Assembly: GCA_900759445.1 (NCBI GenBank)
Contig: CAAEVH010000004.1
Span: 124,001 to 188,000 of the forward strand
Source of the DNA: an uncultured Raoultella sp.
GTDB lineage: Bacteria; Pseudomonadota; Gammaproteobacteria; Enterobacterales; Enterobacteriaceae
Reading direction: 5' to 3'
Length of the DNA: 64,000 nt
Under the pieces are notes generated by a model that saw only the letters and a list, made by a program, of their open reading frames with translations, was not told the origin of the DNA and ran no database searches. This document shows, piece by piece, positions 9,861 to 19,629 of this stretch. Position numbers and translations under genes: made by a program. The stretch's first letter is position 1, and the number at the start of each line of letters is the position of its first letter.

Positions 9861-10556
9861 ATGTTCAGGAAATTAGCAGCCGAATTCTTCGGTACGTTTT
9901 GGCTCGTCTTTGGTGGGTGCGGTAGCGCAGTTCTGGCCGCAGCATTCCCGGAGTTGGGTATTGGATTTGCCGGTGTCGCGCTGGCGTTTGGTTTGACCGT
10001 ATTAACCATGGCATTCGCCGTAGGTCATATTTCCGGCGGACACTTTAACCCGGCGGTGACCTTCGGTTTATGGGCGGGCGGTCGCTTCCCGGCAAAAGAC
10101 GTTATTGGTTATGTTATCGCTCAGGTTGTGGGCGGTATTGTTGCAGCAGCGGCACTGTATCTTATTGCCAGCGGTAAAGCTGGTTTTGACGCAACTGCCA
10201 GTGGTTTTGCCTCGAACGGCTTTGGTGAACATTCACCTGGCGGCTATTCAATGCTGTCTGCCGTCGTAATTGAAATTATTTTGACCGCTGGTTTCTTATT
10301 AGTGATCCACGGTGCGACCGATAAACATGCTCCGGCAGGTTTTGCACCCATTGCGATTGGTCTGGCGTTAACCCTGATCCACTTGATCAGTATTCCGGTT
10401 ACCAACACCTCCGTTAACCCGGCACGTAGTACCGCCGTAGCCATCTTCCAGGGCGGCTGGGCATTGCAGCAATTGTGGTTCTTCTGGGTTATGCCGATTA
10501 TCGGTGGAGTCCTCGGCGGTCTTATTTACCGCACTCTGCTGGAAAAACGCGATTAA
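9861..10556 (+). CDS. aqpZ: AqpZ, aquaporin Z water channel
   Basis: Inner-membrane water-selective channel, 231 residues, six transmembrane segments and two half-helices with the NPA motifs at 63-65 and 186-188. The selectivity-filter residues Phe43 and Arg189 are present, arguing for water rather than glycerol transport. The start follows GAGGTGG, and length equals E. coli AqpZ. It is a single-gene unit with its own terminator. Confidence 0.97.
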   Translation: MFRKLAAEFFGTFWLVFGGCGSAVLAAAFPELGIGFAGVALAFGLTVLTMAFAVGHISGGHFNPAVTFGLWAGGRFPAKDVIGYVIAQVVGGIVAAAALYLIASGKAGFDATASGFASNGFGEHSPGGYSMLSAVVIEIILTAGFLLVIHGATDKHAPAGFAPIAIGLALTLIHLISIPVTNTSVNPARSTAVAIFQGGWALQQLWFFWVMPIIGGVLGGLIYRTLLEKRD

Positions 10557-10564
10557 TCGATAAC

Positions 10565-10597
10565 AAAAAAGGCCTGGCGCAAGTCAGGTCTTTTTTT
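10565..10597 (+). terminator. aqpZ terminator
   Basis: GGCCTGGC-GCAA-GTCAGGTC with two wobble pairs, preceded by A-rich sequence and followed by seven T. Confidence 0.8.
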
Positions 10598-10698
10598 CCC
10601 CGCTATATTTCCTTTTATTTGCAACTTTACTCCCTTCTTTGCATTGAGTAGTGTGTGCTGGCGCATTTCGTCTTACTCTCAGCAAGGATCTGGTTTTC

Positions 10699-11598
10699 AT
10701 GTTTTCAGGGCTGTTAATCATTCTGGTTCCCCTTATTGTGGGCTACCTTATTCCGCTTCGGCACAGGGCTGCATTAAAACTCATCAATCGCCTGTTGAGC
10801 TGGATCGTCTACCTTATTCTCTTTTTTATGGGTATCAGCCTGGCGTTTCTGGATAATCTCGCCAGCAACCTGTTAGCCATTCTTCATTATTCTGCGGTCA
10901 GCGTGACGGTCATTTTGCTGTGTAATATCGCAGCGCTGTTCTGGCTGGAGCGTTCACTGCCCTGGCGACATAACCACAAGCAAGAAAAGCTACCCTCGCG
11001 AATTGCGATGGCACTTGAGTCGCTCCAGCTTTGTGGCGTCGTCGTCGTGGGTTTTCTGCTCGGCCTCACCGGTCTTCCTATTCTGCAGCACGCCACCGAA
11101 GCCAGCGAATATACGTTAATCTTTTTACTGTTCCTGGTCGGGATTCAACTGCGCAATAGCGGTATGACCTTAAAGCAAATTGTGCTGAATCGCCGGGGGA
11201 TGATTGTTGCGGTGGTCGTCGTCGCCAGTTCGATGCTGGCGGGGGTTATTAATGCGTTGATCCTCGGCCTGCCGCTGAAAACCGCGCTGGCGATGGCATC
11301 AGGTTTTGGCTGGTATTCCCTGTCCGGTATTCTGTTAACCGAATCGTTCGGGCCGGTGATTGGTAGCGCCGCCTTCTTTAATGACCTGGCCCGCGAACTG
11401 ATTGCCATTATGTTGATTCCTGGAATGGTGGGCCGCAGTCGCTCAACCGCGTTGGGGCTATGTGGCGCGACATCAATGGATTTCACCTTACCGGTGCTAC
11501 AACGCAGCGGCGGTCTGGAGATGGTTCCGGCAGCCATCGTCCACGGCTTTATTCTGAGTCTGTTAGTGCCTTTGCTGATGGCGTTTTTCTCCGCCTGA
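10699..11598 (+). CDS. lysO: LysO (YbjE), lysine exporter
   Basis: Inner-membrane protein of 299 residues with about eight hydrophobic segments, DUF340/LysO family. In E. coli it exports lysine and thialysine. The start at MFSGLLIIL matches the E. coli length; a 16-residue extension upstream is polar and unlikely. Conserved features include GFGWYSLSG and SAAFFNDLARELIAI in the second half. The gene lies between aqpZ and hcp, as in E. coli. I did not find clear ArgR boxes upstream. Confidence 0.93.
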   Translation: MFSGLLIILVPLIVGYLIPLRHRAALKLINRLLSWIVYLILFFMGISLAFLDNLASNLLAILHYSAVSVTVILLCNIAALFWLERSLPWRHNHKQEKLPSRIAMALESLQLCGVVVVGFLLGLTGLPILQHATEASEYTLIFLLFLVGIQLRNSGMTLKQIVLNRRGMIVAVVVVASSMLAGVINALILGLPLKTALAMASGFGWYSLSGILLTESFGPVIGSAAFFNDLARELIAIMLIPGMVGRSRSTALGLCGATSMDFTLPVLQRSGGLEMVPAAIVHGFILSLLVPLLMAFFSA

Positions 11599-11643
11599 AG
11601 TCAGGACAAATACCTCTCTGGCGGTAGTCATCTACCGCCAAAA

Positions 11644-11657
11644 TTGCGCTAAATCAA
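11644..11657 (+). promoter_or_regulatory. Candidate FNR site upstream of hcp
   Basis: TTGCG-CTAA-ATCAA matches the FNR consensus TTGAT-N4-ATCAA at 8 of 10 positions, about 100 bp before hcp. hcp-hcr is known to be FNR-activated in E. coli, which supports the assignment. Confidence 0.55.
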
Positions 11658-11716
11658 TCTCCCTGCAAGTTGTAGCAGAAATCCCTTTTATCCCTTCGCG
11701 CACAGGCATAACCTTA

Positions 11717-11739
11717 AACATGTATATTAAATATAACTT
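11717..11739 (+). promoter_or_regulatory. Candidate NsrR operator upstream of hcp
   Basis: A 23-base near-palindrome starting AACATGTAT and ending AACTT follows the NsrR pattern AANATGYATTT-N-AAATRCATNTT with three mismatches. It lies 15 bp before the hcp start. NsrR represses hcp-hcr until nitric oxide is present in E. coli. Confidence 0.65.
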
Positions 11740-11753
11740 TAAAAGGTGTGACC

Positions 11754-13406
11754 ATGTTTTGTGTGCAATGTGAACAAACCATCCGTACTCCGGCAGGAAA
11801 CGGCTGCTCTTACGCGCAGGGTATGTGCGGTAAAACGGCTGAAACCTCCGATTTGCAGGATCTGCTGATTGCTTCCCTACAAGGTCTGTCTGCATGGGCT
11901 GTTAAGGCACGTGAATACGGCATCATCGACCATGAGGTTGATAACTTTGCGCCGCGTGCATTCTTCTCCACGCTGACCAACGTTAACTTCGATTCCCCGC
12001 GTATTGTTGGCTATGCCCGTGAAGCTATCGCCATGCGCGACGCCCTGAAAGCGCAATGCCTGAACATCGACGCGAACGCAGCGGTCGCGAACCCGATGGC
12101 CGATCTGCAACTGGTCAGCGACGATCTGGGCGACCTGCAACGTCAGGCCGCTGAATTTACCCCGAACAAAGACAAAGCAGCCATCGGCGAGAACATTCTC
12201 GGCCTGCGTCTGCTGTGCCTGTACGGCCTGAAAGGTGCGGCAGCTTACATGGAGCACGCGCACGTTCTCGGTCAGTACGACAACGACATCTACGCTCAGT
12301 ACCACAAAATCATGGCATGGCTGGGATCCTGGCCTTCCGATATGAACGCTCTGCTGGAGTGCTCAATGGAAATCGGCCAGATGAACTTCAAAGTGATGAG
12401 CATTCTGGATGCTGGCGAAACCACTAAATACGGCCACCCGACGCCAACTCAGGTCAACGTCAAAGCAACCGAAGGTAAGTGCATCCTGATCTCCGGTCAC
12501 GACCTGAAAGATCTGTACAACCTGCTGGAGCAGACCGAAGGTACCGGCGTTAACGTCTATACCCACGGTGAAATGCTGCCGGCGCACGGCTACCCGGAAC
12601 TGCGTAAGTTCAAACACCTGATCGGTAACTACGGCAGCGGCTGGCAGAATCAGCAGGTTGAATTTGCCCGCTTCCCGGGCCCAATCGTAATGACCTCTAA
12701 CTGCATCATCGACCCAACCGTTGGCGCCTACGATGACCGTATCTGGACTCGTAGCATCGTCGGTTGGCCGGGTGTAAGCCACCTCGAAGGCGACAACTTC
12801 GCTCAGGTAATTGCTCAGGCTCAGCAGATGGCGGGCTTCCCGTACAGCGAAATTCCGCACCTGATCACCGTTGGTTTCGGTCGTCAGACTCTGCTGGGCG
12901 CTGCTGATACCCTGATCGACCTGGTAAGCCGCGAAAAACTGCGTCACATCTTCCTGGTTGGCGGTTGTGATGGCGCGCGTGGCGAACGTAATTACTTCAC
13001 CGACTTCGCCACCAGCGTGCCGGACGACTGCCTGATCCTGACTCTGGCGTGCGGTAAATACCGTTTCAACAAACTGGAGTTCGGCGATATCGAAGGTCTG
13101 CCGCGTCTGGTCGATGCAGGACAGTGTAACGATGCATACTCTGCCATCATCCTGGCGGTAACCCTGGCTGAGAAACTGGGCTGTGGCGTGAACGATCTGC
13201 CGCTGTCTCTGGTGCTCTCCTGGTTCGAACAGAAAGCGATTGTCATTCTGCTGACCCTGCTGTCTCTGGGTGTGAAAAACATCGTCACTGGCCCGACTGC
13301 GCCTGGCTTCTTCACGCCGGACCTGCTGGCAGTTCTCAACGAGAAGTTCGGTCTGCGTTCCGTGACCACCGTTGAAGAAGACATGAAGCAACTGCTGAGC
13401 GCGTAA
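11754..13406 (+). CDS. hcp: Hcp, hybrid-cluster protein / NO reductase
   Basis: 550-residue cytoplasmic iron-sulfur-oxygen protein that reduces nitric oxide to nitrous oxide at low NO and takes part in protein S-nitrosylation. The N-terminal cluster cysteines Cys3, Cys6, Cys18 and Cys25 are in the enteric (class II, [2Fe-2S]) spacing. Hybrid-cluster regions such as [18 protein letters not shown] and CGKYRFN are present. I use ATG at 11754: AAAAGG is correctly spaced from it, while the in-frame GTG two codons earlier is too close. hcr follows after 10 bp. Confidence 0.97.
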   Translation: MFCVQCEQTIRTPAGNGCSYAQGMCGKTAETSDLQDLLIASLQGLSAWAVKAREYGIIDHEVDNFAPRAFFSTLTNVNFDSPRIVGYAREAIAMRDALKAQCLNIDANAAVANPMADLQLVSDDLGDLQRQAAEFTPNKDKAAIGENILGLRLLCLYGLKGAAAYMEHAHVLGQYDNDIYAQYHKIMAWLGSWPSDMNALLECSMEIGQMNFKVMSILDAGETTKYGHPTPTQVNVKATEGKCILISGHDLKDLYNLLEQTEGTGVNVYTHGEMLPAHGYPELRKFKHLIGNYGSGWQNQQVEFARFPGPIVMTSNCIIDPTVGAYDDRIWTRSIVGWPGVSHLEGDNFAQVIAQAQQMAGFPYSEIPHLITVGFGRQTLLGAADTLIDLVSREKLRHIFLVGGCDGARGERNYFTDFATSVPDDCLILTLACGKYRFNKLEFGDIEGLPRLVDAGQCNDAYSAIILAVTLAEKLGCGVNDLPLSLVLSWFEQKAIVILLTLLSLGVKNIVTGPTAPGFFTPDLLAVLNEKFGLRSVTTVEEDMKQLLSA

Positions 13407-13416
13407 GGAGTAAAGA

Positions 13417-14385
13417 ATGACAATGCCAACTCATCAGTGCCCATGGCGGATGCAGGTTCATCACATCCATCAGGAAACGCCGGATGTATGGACAATTTCG
13501 TTGCTGTGCCACGACTATTATCCGTACCGCGCCGGGCAGTATGCACTGGTCAGCGTACGTAATTCAGCGGACACGCTGCGTGCTTACACCCTCTCTTCAA
13601 CGCCGGGCGTTAGCGAATACATCACGCTGACCATCCGCCGCATTGACGATGGCGCAGGCTCACAGTGGTTAACCCGCGACGTGAAGCGCGGCGACTATAT
13701 CTGGCTGTCCGATGCAATGGGTGAATTCACCTGTGAAGATAAAGCGGAAGACAGGATCCTGATGCTGGCCGCTGGCTGTGGCGTCACGCCAATCATGTCA
13801 ATGCGTCGCTGGTTGGCAAAATACCGCCCACAGGCAGATGTGCAGGTGATCTTTAACGTCCGTTCACCGCAAGATGTCATTTTTGCCGACGAATGGCGCG
13901 AGTATCCGGTGACCTTAGTTGCTGAAAACAATGCCACTGACGGTTTTGTTTCCGGCCGACTGACCACCGAACTGCTGCAAAGCGTACCGGACCTGGCTTC
14001 GCGCACCGTGATGACCTGCGGCCCGGCGCCGTATATGGATCTGGTCGAGAAAGAAGTCAACGCGCTGGGCGTGACACGCTTCTTTAAAGAGCAGTTCTTC
14101 ACCCCGGTAGCTGAAGCCGCCACCAGCGGTCTGAAGTTCACCAAACTGCAGCCGGCAAAAGAGTTTTATGCGCCGGTAGGCAGTACGCTGCTGGAAGCGC
14201 TGGAAAGCAATAAAGTGCCGGTTGTCGCCGCATGCCGTGCGGGCGTTTGCGGCTGCTGCAAAACCAAAGTGGTTGACGGTAACTACACGGTCAGCAGCAC
14301 CATGACGCTGACCGACGCAGAAATTGCTGAAGGTTATGTGCTGGCTTGCTCCTGTCATCCGCAGGGTGATTTAGTGCTGGCGTAA
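13417..14385 (+). CDS. hcr: Hcr, NADH oxidoreductase for Hcp
   Basis: 322-residue electron donor to Hcp. Domain order is a ferredoxin-reductase FAD barrel (about 1-105, RAYTLSSTPG), an NAD-binding domain (about 110-230, AAGCGVTPIMSM and CGPAPYM), and a C-terminal plant-type [2Fe-2S] ferredoxin with Cys273, Cys278, Cys281 and a last cysteine near 311-313. The length is identical to that of E. coli. It is co-transcribed with hcp and followed by an intrinsic terminator. Confidence 0.97.
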   Translation: MTMPTHQCPWRMQVHHIHQETPDVWTISLLCHDYYPYRAGQYALVSVRNSADTLRAYTLSSTPGVSEYITLTIRRIDDGAGSQWLTRDVKRGDYIWLSDAMGEFTCEDKAEDRILMLAAGCGVTPIMSMRRWLAKYRPQADVQVIFNVRSPQDVIFADEWREYPVTLVAENNATDGFVSGRLTTELLQSVPDLASRTVMTCGPAPYMDLVEKEVNALGVTRFFKEQFFTPVAEAATSGLKFTKLQPAKEFYAPVGSTLLEALESNKVPVVAACRAGVCGCCKTKVVDGNYTVSSTMTLTDAEIAEGYVLACSCHPQGDLVLA

Positions 14386-14405
14386 TTGGCCGATATCTGA
14401 TGTAC

Positions 14406-14441
14406 AAAAGGCTACCCGGTTATATCGGGTGGCCTTTTTTT
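14406..14441 (+). terminator. hcr terminator
   Basis: GGCTACCCG-loop-CGGGTGGCC stem with one wobble pair followed by seven T, 24 bp past the hcr stop. Confidence 0.8.
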
Positions 14442-14586
14442 ATGCTGTCAGACGCTGCAAAATTCCTATTTTTTCCCCCTCCCAGGCAAAATACCGTCTT
14501 CCTCTCGCGAATTATCGACCACACTTACCTGGCACAGGTTAAGCAAAACCCCGACTACCACGTCGAACTTTCTACAAAGGATCCCC

Positions 14587-16203
14587 ATGAAAAAAGTGGC
14601 CATCGTCGGCGTAGGTCCCACCGGAATTTATACGTTTCATGCCCTCGTTGAGCGCGGTGAACCGCTGGAGATACAGCTTTATGAGCAAGCTGAGGAAGCT
14701 GGCGTAGGCATGCCTTATAACAGCGACAACAACGCAGACCACATGCTGGCCAATATAGCCAGCATTGAGATCCCGCCGATTTATATCAGTTATCTGACGT
14801 GGCTACAGAATCAAAGCGATGAATACCTGGCGCAGTTTCGGCTTGAACGGACATCGTTGCATGAGCGGCAATTTTTGCCCCGCGTGATCCTCGGCGACTA
14901 TTATCGCGATCGTTTTTTAGCCATCGTCGATAAAGCGCAAAGATCCGGGTTCACAATTCGCGTATATGAATCAAGTAAAGTCACCGACCTGCAAGCAAAC
15001 CCGACCGGGGTCTCCCTGTGGATCAATCACGCGTCACAGCCCGTCGAAGTGGATTTCGCCGCTATCGCCAGCGGTCATCTGTGGCCAGAAACTGATGCTC
15101 AGGCACGCAAGTTTTTCCCCAGTCCGTGGACCGGCCTGATGGAGGCGCGGATTAGCGCTTGCAGGGTGGGTATTCTGGGCACCTCGCTAAGCGCTATCGA
15201 CGCGGCGATGGCCGTGGTCAGTCAGCATGGTAACTTCACCACCAATACCGACCATTCACTGCAGTTCACGCGTAAACCCGACAGCCAAAACCTGAAGCTG
15301 ACCCTGATGTCGCGCAGCGGTGTGCTGCCTGAAGCGGATTTTTACTGCCCTCTTCCCTATGAACCGCTGAATATCGTGACGCAAGAAGCGATTGAAAACG
15401 CCATTGCCGAGGGCCAAAACGGATTACTGGACCGCATCTTCCGGCTTATTGTGCAACAACTGCAAGACGCGGCCCCTGGGTGGTGCCAACAGGTTGCACT
15501 TGCAACGCTTAACGCCGACACATTCCCCGAGGTCTATTTTGCCGACAGGCTCAAGCATGACCCTTTTGACTGGGCGAGGCGTAACCTGGTGGAGGTTGAA
15601 CGCAACAAGCAGGAACAACATACCGTCGCCTGGCGCTATACCTTATTGCGCCTACACGAGGTTATTGAAGAGATCGTTCCTCATCTTGATGCTCGCGACG
15701 AAAAACGTTTCAGGCACGGACTGGCGCGCGTCTTTATTGATAACTATGCGGCAATCCCGTCTGAATCTATCCGCCGATTGCTGGCTCTGCACGATGCCGG
15801 GCTGATTGAGATCCTCGCACTCGGCAAGGATTATGAGCGTACAAATGAGCAGGAAAGGACGGTCATTTACCACCACGGTCAGCGCAGTGAATTTGATGTA
15901 TTTATTGACGCCCGAGGACAACGGGCATTGCAGAGCAAAGATATTCCGTTCCCAACGCTACGCGATCAACTGCTGGCCTGTGGCGATGAGATCCCGGATA
16001 TCGGCGAAGATTACACGCTGCAAGCGCCGGAAAACGCCCGCAACCGCATCGCCTTTGGCGGACTGCCGTGGTTGATGCACGACCGTCCCTTTATTCAGGG
16101 GCTGGTGGTTAGCGCTGAAATAGGTGCGGCGATGGCAAAGGCATTGACGCAACGTGCACTGAAACGTCGGCACAAACTGTGGAGCAGTGACGAGATGGAT
16201 TAG
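14587..16203 (+). CDS. YdhS-like FAD/NAD(P)-binding protein
   Basis: 538-residue flavoprotein-like protein. The start carries a Rossmann dinucleotide fold, IVGVGPTG (6-13). It continues with MPYNSDNNADHMLANIASIEIPP, a stretch characteristic of the NAD_binding_9/YdhS family. A second Rossmann-like motif, LGTSLSAIDAA, lies near 197. E. coli YdhS is the nearest protein I recognise; its reaction is unknown. AAAGGA upstream sets the start. The hcr terminator separates it from hcp-hcr, so it is probably its own unit. In E. coli hcr and poxB are adjacent without this gene. Confidence 0.8.
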   Translation: MKKVAIVGVGPTGIYTFHALVERGEPLEIQLYEQAEEAGVGMPYNSDNNADHMLANIASIEIPPIYISYLTWLQNQSDEYLAQFRLERTSLHERQFLPRVILGDYYRDRFLAIVDKAQRSGFTIRVYESSKVTDLQANPTGVSLWINHASQPVEVDFAAIASGHLWPETDAQARKFFPSPWTGLMEARISACRVGILGTSLSAIDAAMAVVSQHGNFTTNTDHSLQFTRKPDSQNLKLTLMSRSGVLPEADFYCPLPYEPLNIVTQEAIENAIAEGQNGLLDRIFRLIVQQLQDAAPGWCQQVALATLNADTFPEVYFADRLKHDPFDWARRNLVEVERNKQEQHTVAWRYTLLRLHEVIEEIVPHLDARDEKRFRHGLARVFIDNYAAIPSESIRRLLALHDAGLIEILALGKDYERTNEQERTVIYHHGQRSEFDVFIDARGQRALQSKDIPFPTLRDQLLACGDEIPDIGEDYTLQAPENARNRIAFGGLPWLMHDRPFIQGLVVSAEIGAAMAKALTQRALKRRHKLWSSDEMD

Positions 16204-16275
16204 CGGCCAGACTTAATGGCGAGGCGGAGATAGGTTATCGCGTCCCCGCCTCTGTCTTGATTCTCGGATGGCAAA

Positions 16276-16710
16276 CTATCGCCAGGCCGAGTTTCCGGCA
16301 ACGGAGAAACGCCCCGCGCCCAAAAATGCCACGGCCAGAGCGCCGATAAAGAAATACACCAGACTTTCAATTGCCCATGCGCCGGTTTTATCCAGTGACC
16401 AGGTTTCACCCATCCCGACCATCAGCCATGCCACCACCATCGTAAACGCGAGCCCCAACGCCGCCGGACGCGTCAGGATCCCAAGAATAATCAGACACGG
16501 TGCCACAACCTCTCCCAGCAGAACGCCATACGCAATAAAGCCAGGGAAACCTTTCGCTATCAGCATGCCACTGATGCCATCAATACCCGCGAACAGTTTA
16601 TGCAGCCCATGAAACAGCATTAATCCCCCCACGGCAATACGTAACAAAAACTTGCCAAAATCTTCATGAGTCAGTACCCGGTTAACTGTATTTAATAGTT
16701 TTATAACCAT
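16276..16710 (-). CDS. DoxX-family membrane protein
   Basis: 144-residue inner-membrane protein with four predicted helices and the DoxX signature near the start (ILLRIAVGGLMLFHGLHKL-like, here FLLRIAVGGLMLFHGLHK) and AYGVLLGEVVAPCLIILG. E. coli YphA is a similar size. Members have been linked to thiol or redox stress in other bacteria, but no activity is shown here. It converges on the YdhS-like gene and diverges from poxB. No terminator was recognised in the 72-bp gap to the flavoprotein gene. Confidence 0.8.
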   Translation of the reverse strand: MVIKLLNTVNRVLTHEDFGKFLLRIAVGGLMLFHGLHKLFAGIDGISGMLIAKGFPGFIAYGVLLGEVVAPCLIILGILTRPAALGLAFTMVVAWLMVGMGETWSLDKTGAWAIESLVYFFIGALAVAFLGAGRFSVAGNSAWR

Positions 16711-16820
16711 TTGAATTTATTCCTTGTTTCACCATGTCCAATAACAAACTACGCTTAATACAGGCTTAATGAAACCTGCCGGAAATAAGAGGTAATGATA
16801 AGCATAACTATTATCTTCAT

Positions 16821-16828
16821 CTAAACTT
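16821..16828 (+). promoter_or_regulatory. Possible sigma-S type -10 of poxB
   Basis: CTAAACTT matches the stationary-phase -10 consensus CTATACTT at 7 of 8 bases and lies 35 bp before poxB, which is RpoS-dependent in E. coli. No -35 was assigned. Confidence 0.4.
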
Positions 16829-16862
16829 GTAACCGGTATCACATTAAAGGAGAAGGAAAACC

Positions 16863-18581
16863 ATGAAACAAACGGTTGCCGCTTTTATTGCTAAAACACT
16901 CGAACAAGCTGGCGTTAAACGCATTTGGGGTGTGACGGGTGACTCGCTAAATGGCCTTAGTGACAGTCTGAATCGTATGGGAACGATTGACTGGATGCCA
17001 ACCCGTCATGAAGAGGTTGCGGCCTTCGCCGCGGGCGCTGAAGCGCAGTTGACGGGAGAACTGGCCGTCTGCGCAGGCTCGTGTGGACCAGGCAACCTGC
17101 ACCTGATTAACGGCCTGTTTGATTGCCACCGCAACCACGTCCCGGTGCTGGCAATTGCTGCACACATTCCATCCAGTGAGATAGGCAGCGGTTATTTTCA
17201 GGAGACCCACCCGCAAGAGTTGTTTCGCGAATGTAGCCACTATTGCGAGCTGGTTTCCAGCCCTGAACAGATCCCACAGGTGCTGGCAATTGCCATGCGT
17301 AAAGCGGTGCTCAACCGCGGCGTCTCCGTGGTGGTATTACCCGGCGACGTTGCGCTGAAGCCAGCACCAGAAAGCGCCAGCACTCACTGGTATCATGCGC
17401 CGCTCCCGGTGGTCACTCCGGAAGAAGAAGAGCTCAGAAAACTAGCGCAACTGCTACGCTACTCCAGCAATATCGCCCTGATGTGCGGCAGCGGCTGCGC
17501 CGGTGCGCATAAAGAACTGGTTGAGTTTGCTGCTAAAATAAAAGCGCCGATTGTGCACGCCCTGCGTGGTAAAGAGCATGTGGAGTACGACAACCCTTAC
17601 GACGTGGGCATGACCGGGCTGATCGGCTTTTCATCCGGCTTCCATACCATGATGAATGCCGACACGCTGATCCTGCTCGGTACCCAGTTCCCCTATCGCC
17701 CGTTCTACCCCACCGACGCCAAGATTATTCAGATCGATATCAATCCGGCAAGCATTGGCGCGCACAGTAAAGTTGATATGGCGCTGGTAGGCGATATTAA
17801 ATCCACACTCCGCACCCTGCTGCAGCTGGTGGAGGAAAAAACCGATCGGCAGTTCCTGGATAAAGCGCTGGAACACTATCGTGAGGCGCGTAAAGGGCTG
17901 GATGATTTAGCCAAACCCAGCGATAAAGCCATTCATCCGCAGTATCTGGCGCAGCAGATCAGCCATTTTGCCGCTGACGACGCCATCTTCACCTGCGACG
18001 TTGGCACGCCAACGGTGTGGGCGGCACGTTATCTGAAAATGAACGGTAAACGCCGTCTGATCGGTTCGTTTAACCACGGGTCGATGGCCAATGCCATGCC
18101 CCAGGCGCTCGGCGCGCAAGCGACCGAACCGGGACGTCAGGTTGTCGCAATGTGCGGTGACGGCGGTTTTAGCATGCTGATGGGCGACTTTCTGTCGGTT
18201 GTGCAAATGAAGCTGCCGGTGAAGATTATTGTCTTCAACAACAGCGTCTTGGGGTTTGTGGCGATGGAGATGAAAGCTGGCGGTTATCTGACCGACGGCA
18301 CCGAACTGCACGATACAAATTTCGCACGGATTGCCGAGGCTTGCGGCATCACGGGCATTCGCGTGGAGAAATCCTCAGAGGTTGATGAAGCGCTGCAAAG
18401 GGCGATGTCGATTGACGGTCCGGTGCTGGTCGATGTGGTCGTCGCGAAAGAAGAACTGGCGATCCCGCCGCAGATCAAACTCGAACAAGCTAAAGGTTTT
18501 AGCCTGTATATGCTACGCGCAATCATCAGCGGGCGCGGTGATGAAGTGATCGAACTGGCGAAAACTAACTGGCTCAGGTAA
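16863..18581 (+). CDS. poxB: PoxB, pyruvate:ubiquinone oxidoreductase
   Basis: Peripheral membrane flavoprotein that oxidises pyruvate to acetate and CO2 and passes electrons to ubiquinone, mainly in stationary phase. The 572-residue protein shows the TPP-activating Glu50 in the HEE motif, the central FAD-binding domain, and the C-terminal TPP motif starting CGDGG (about 432) and ending FNNS. The last about 23 residues ([16 protein letters not shown]) are the lipid-activated membrane-binding tail. Spacing to ltaE is 36 bp, so poxB-ltaE-ybjT is likely one operon. Confidence 0.97.
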   Translation: MKQTVAAFIAKTLEQAGVKRIWGVTGDSLNGLSDSLNRMGTIDWMPTRHEEVAAFAAGAEAQLTGELAVCAGSCGPGNLHLINGLFDCHRNHVPVLAIAAHIPSSEIGSGYFQETHPQELFRECSHYCELVSSPEQIPQVLAIAMRKAVLNRGVSVVVLPGDVALKPAPESASTHWYHAPLPVVTPEEEELRKLAQLLRYSSNIALMCGSGCAGAHKELVEFAAKIKAPIVHALRGKEHVEYDNPYDVGMTGLIGFSSGFHTMMNADTLILLGTQFPYRPFYPTDAKIIQIDINPASIGAHSKVDMALVGDIKSTLRTLLQLVEEKTDRQFLDKALEHYREARKGLDDLAKPSDKAIHPQYLAQQISHFAADDAIFTCDVGTPTVWAARYLKMNGKRRLIGSFNHGSMANAMPQALGAQATEPGRQVVAMCGDGGFSMLMGDFLSVVQMKLPVKIIVFNNSVLGFVAMEMKAGGYLTDGTELHDTNFARIAEACGITGIRVEKSSEVDEALQRAMSIDGPVLVDVVVAKEELAIPPQIKLEQAKGFSLYMLRAIISGRGDEVIELAKTNWLR

Positions 18582-18617
18582 AACAGAGGGCATTACCTCA
18601 CTTAAAAAGGAATGCCC

Positions 18618-19619
18618 GTGATTGATTTACGCAGTGATACCGTCACCCGACCAAGTCGCGCCATGCTCGAAGAGATGATGGCCGCCCCGGTCGGGGACGA
18701 CGTCTACGGTGATGACCCTACCGTTAATGCCCTCCAGCAATACGCAGCCGAGCTTGCTGGCAAAGAAGCCGCAATTTTCTTACCCACAGGCACTCAGGCG
18801 AACCTGGTGGCTCTCCTCAGCCATTGTCAGCGCGGGGAAGAGTATATCGCCGGTCAGGGCGCGCATAACTATCTCTACGAAGCGGGTGGCGCAGCGGTGC
18901 TCGGCAGCATTCAACCGCAACCTATCGACGCCATGCCGGATGGCTCTTTGCCGCTGGACAAAGTGGCGGCAAAAATCAAAGCGGACGATATCCATTTTGC
19001 CCGCACGCGTCTGCTCAGCCTGGAAAACACCCACAACGGCAAAGTGCTACCACGCGAGTATCTGAAAGAGGCCTGGGAATTTACCCGTGAGCGCAATCTT
19101 GCGCTGCATGTCGACGGCGCGCGTATTTTTAACGCCATCGTCGCCTATGGCTGTGAGTTAAAAGATGTCACGCAATACTGCGATTCGTTCACCATTTGTC
19201 TCTCCAAAGGTTTAGGAACGCCGGTAGGCTCACTGCTGGTCGGCAGCCACGAGTATATCAAGCGCGCCATTCGCTGGCGTAAAATGACCGGCGGCGGAAT
19301 GCGTCAGGCCGGTATTCTGGCGGCGGCCGGACTGTATGCGCTGAAAAATAACGTGTCGCGTTTACAAGAAGACCATGACAACGCCGCCTGGATGGCGGAA
19401 CAACTGCGCGAAGCAGGAGCGGACGTCATGCGCCACGACACCAACATGCTGTTTGTCCGCGTTGGCGAAGAACACGCTGCGGCGCTGGGCGAGTACATGA
19501 AAGCGCAAGGCGTGCTGATTAACGCCTCGCCGATTGTGCGTCTGGTGATGCATCTGGACGTATCGCGTGAACAGCTTGCTGAAGTCGTCGCCCACTGGCG
19601 CGCTTTTTTAACCCGCTAA
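18618..19619 (+). CDS. ltaE: LtaE, low-specificity L-threonine aldolase
   Basis: PLP enzyme that cleaves threonine and allo-threonine to glycine and acetaldehyde. 333 residues with the PLP lysine Lys197 in CLSKGLG and the HVDGAR motif (164-169). A GTG start is chosen: AAAAAGGA is 7 bp from it, whereas the in-frame ATG two codons earlier touches the ribosome site. The GTG also gives the E. coli N terminus, [13 protein letters not shown]. Confidence 0.95.
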   Translation: MIDLRSDTVTRPSRAMLEEMMAAPVGDDVYGDDPTVNALQQYAAELAGKEAAIFLPTGTQANLVALLSHCQRGEEYIAGQGAHNYLYEAGGAAVLGSIQPQPIDAMPDGSLPLDKVAAKIKADDIHFARTRLLSLENTHNGKVLPREYLKEAWEFTRERNLALHVDGARIFNAIVAYGCELKDVTQYCDSFTICLSKGLGTPVGSLLVGSHEYIKRAIRWRKMTGGGMRQAGILAAAGLYALKNNVSRLQEDHDNAAWMAEQLREAGADVMRHDTNMLFVRVGEEHAAALGEYMKAQGVLINASPIVRLVMHLDVSREQLAEVVAHWRAFLTR

Positions 19620-19629
19620 GGAGATGGGC

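Noticed and set aside
12363..13391. 342-codon open frame antisense to hcp
   Set aside because: Mirror frame of a conserved gene with low-complexity Q/V/D-rich translation and no family similarity.
14400..14651. 83-codon open frame covering the hcr terminator and the start of the flavoprotein gene
   Set aside because: It reads through an intrinsic terminator and overlaps the start of the real gene in another frame; no ribosome site.
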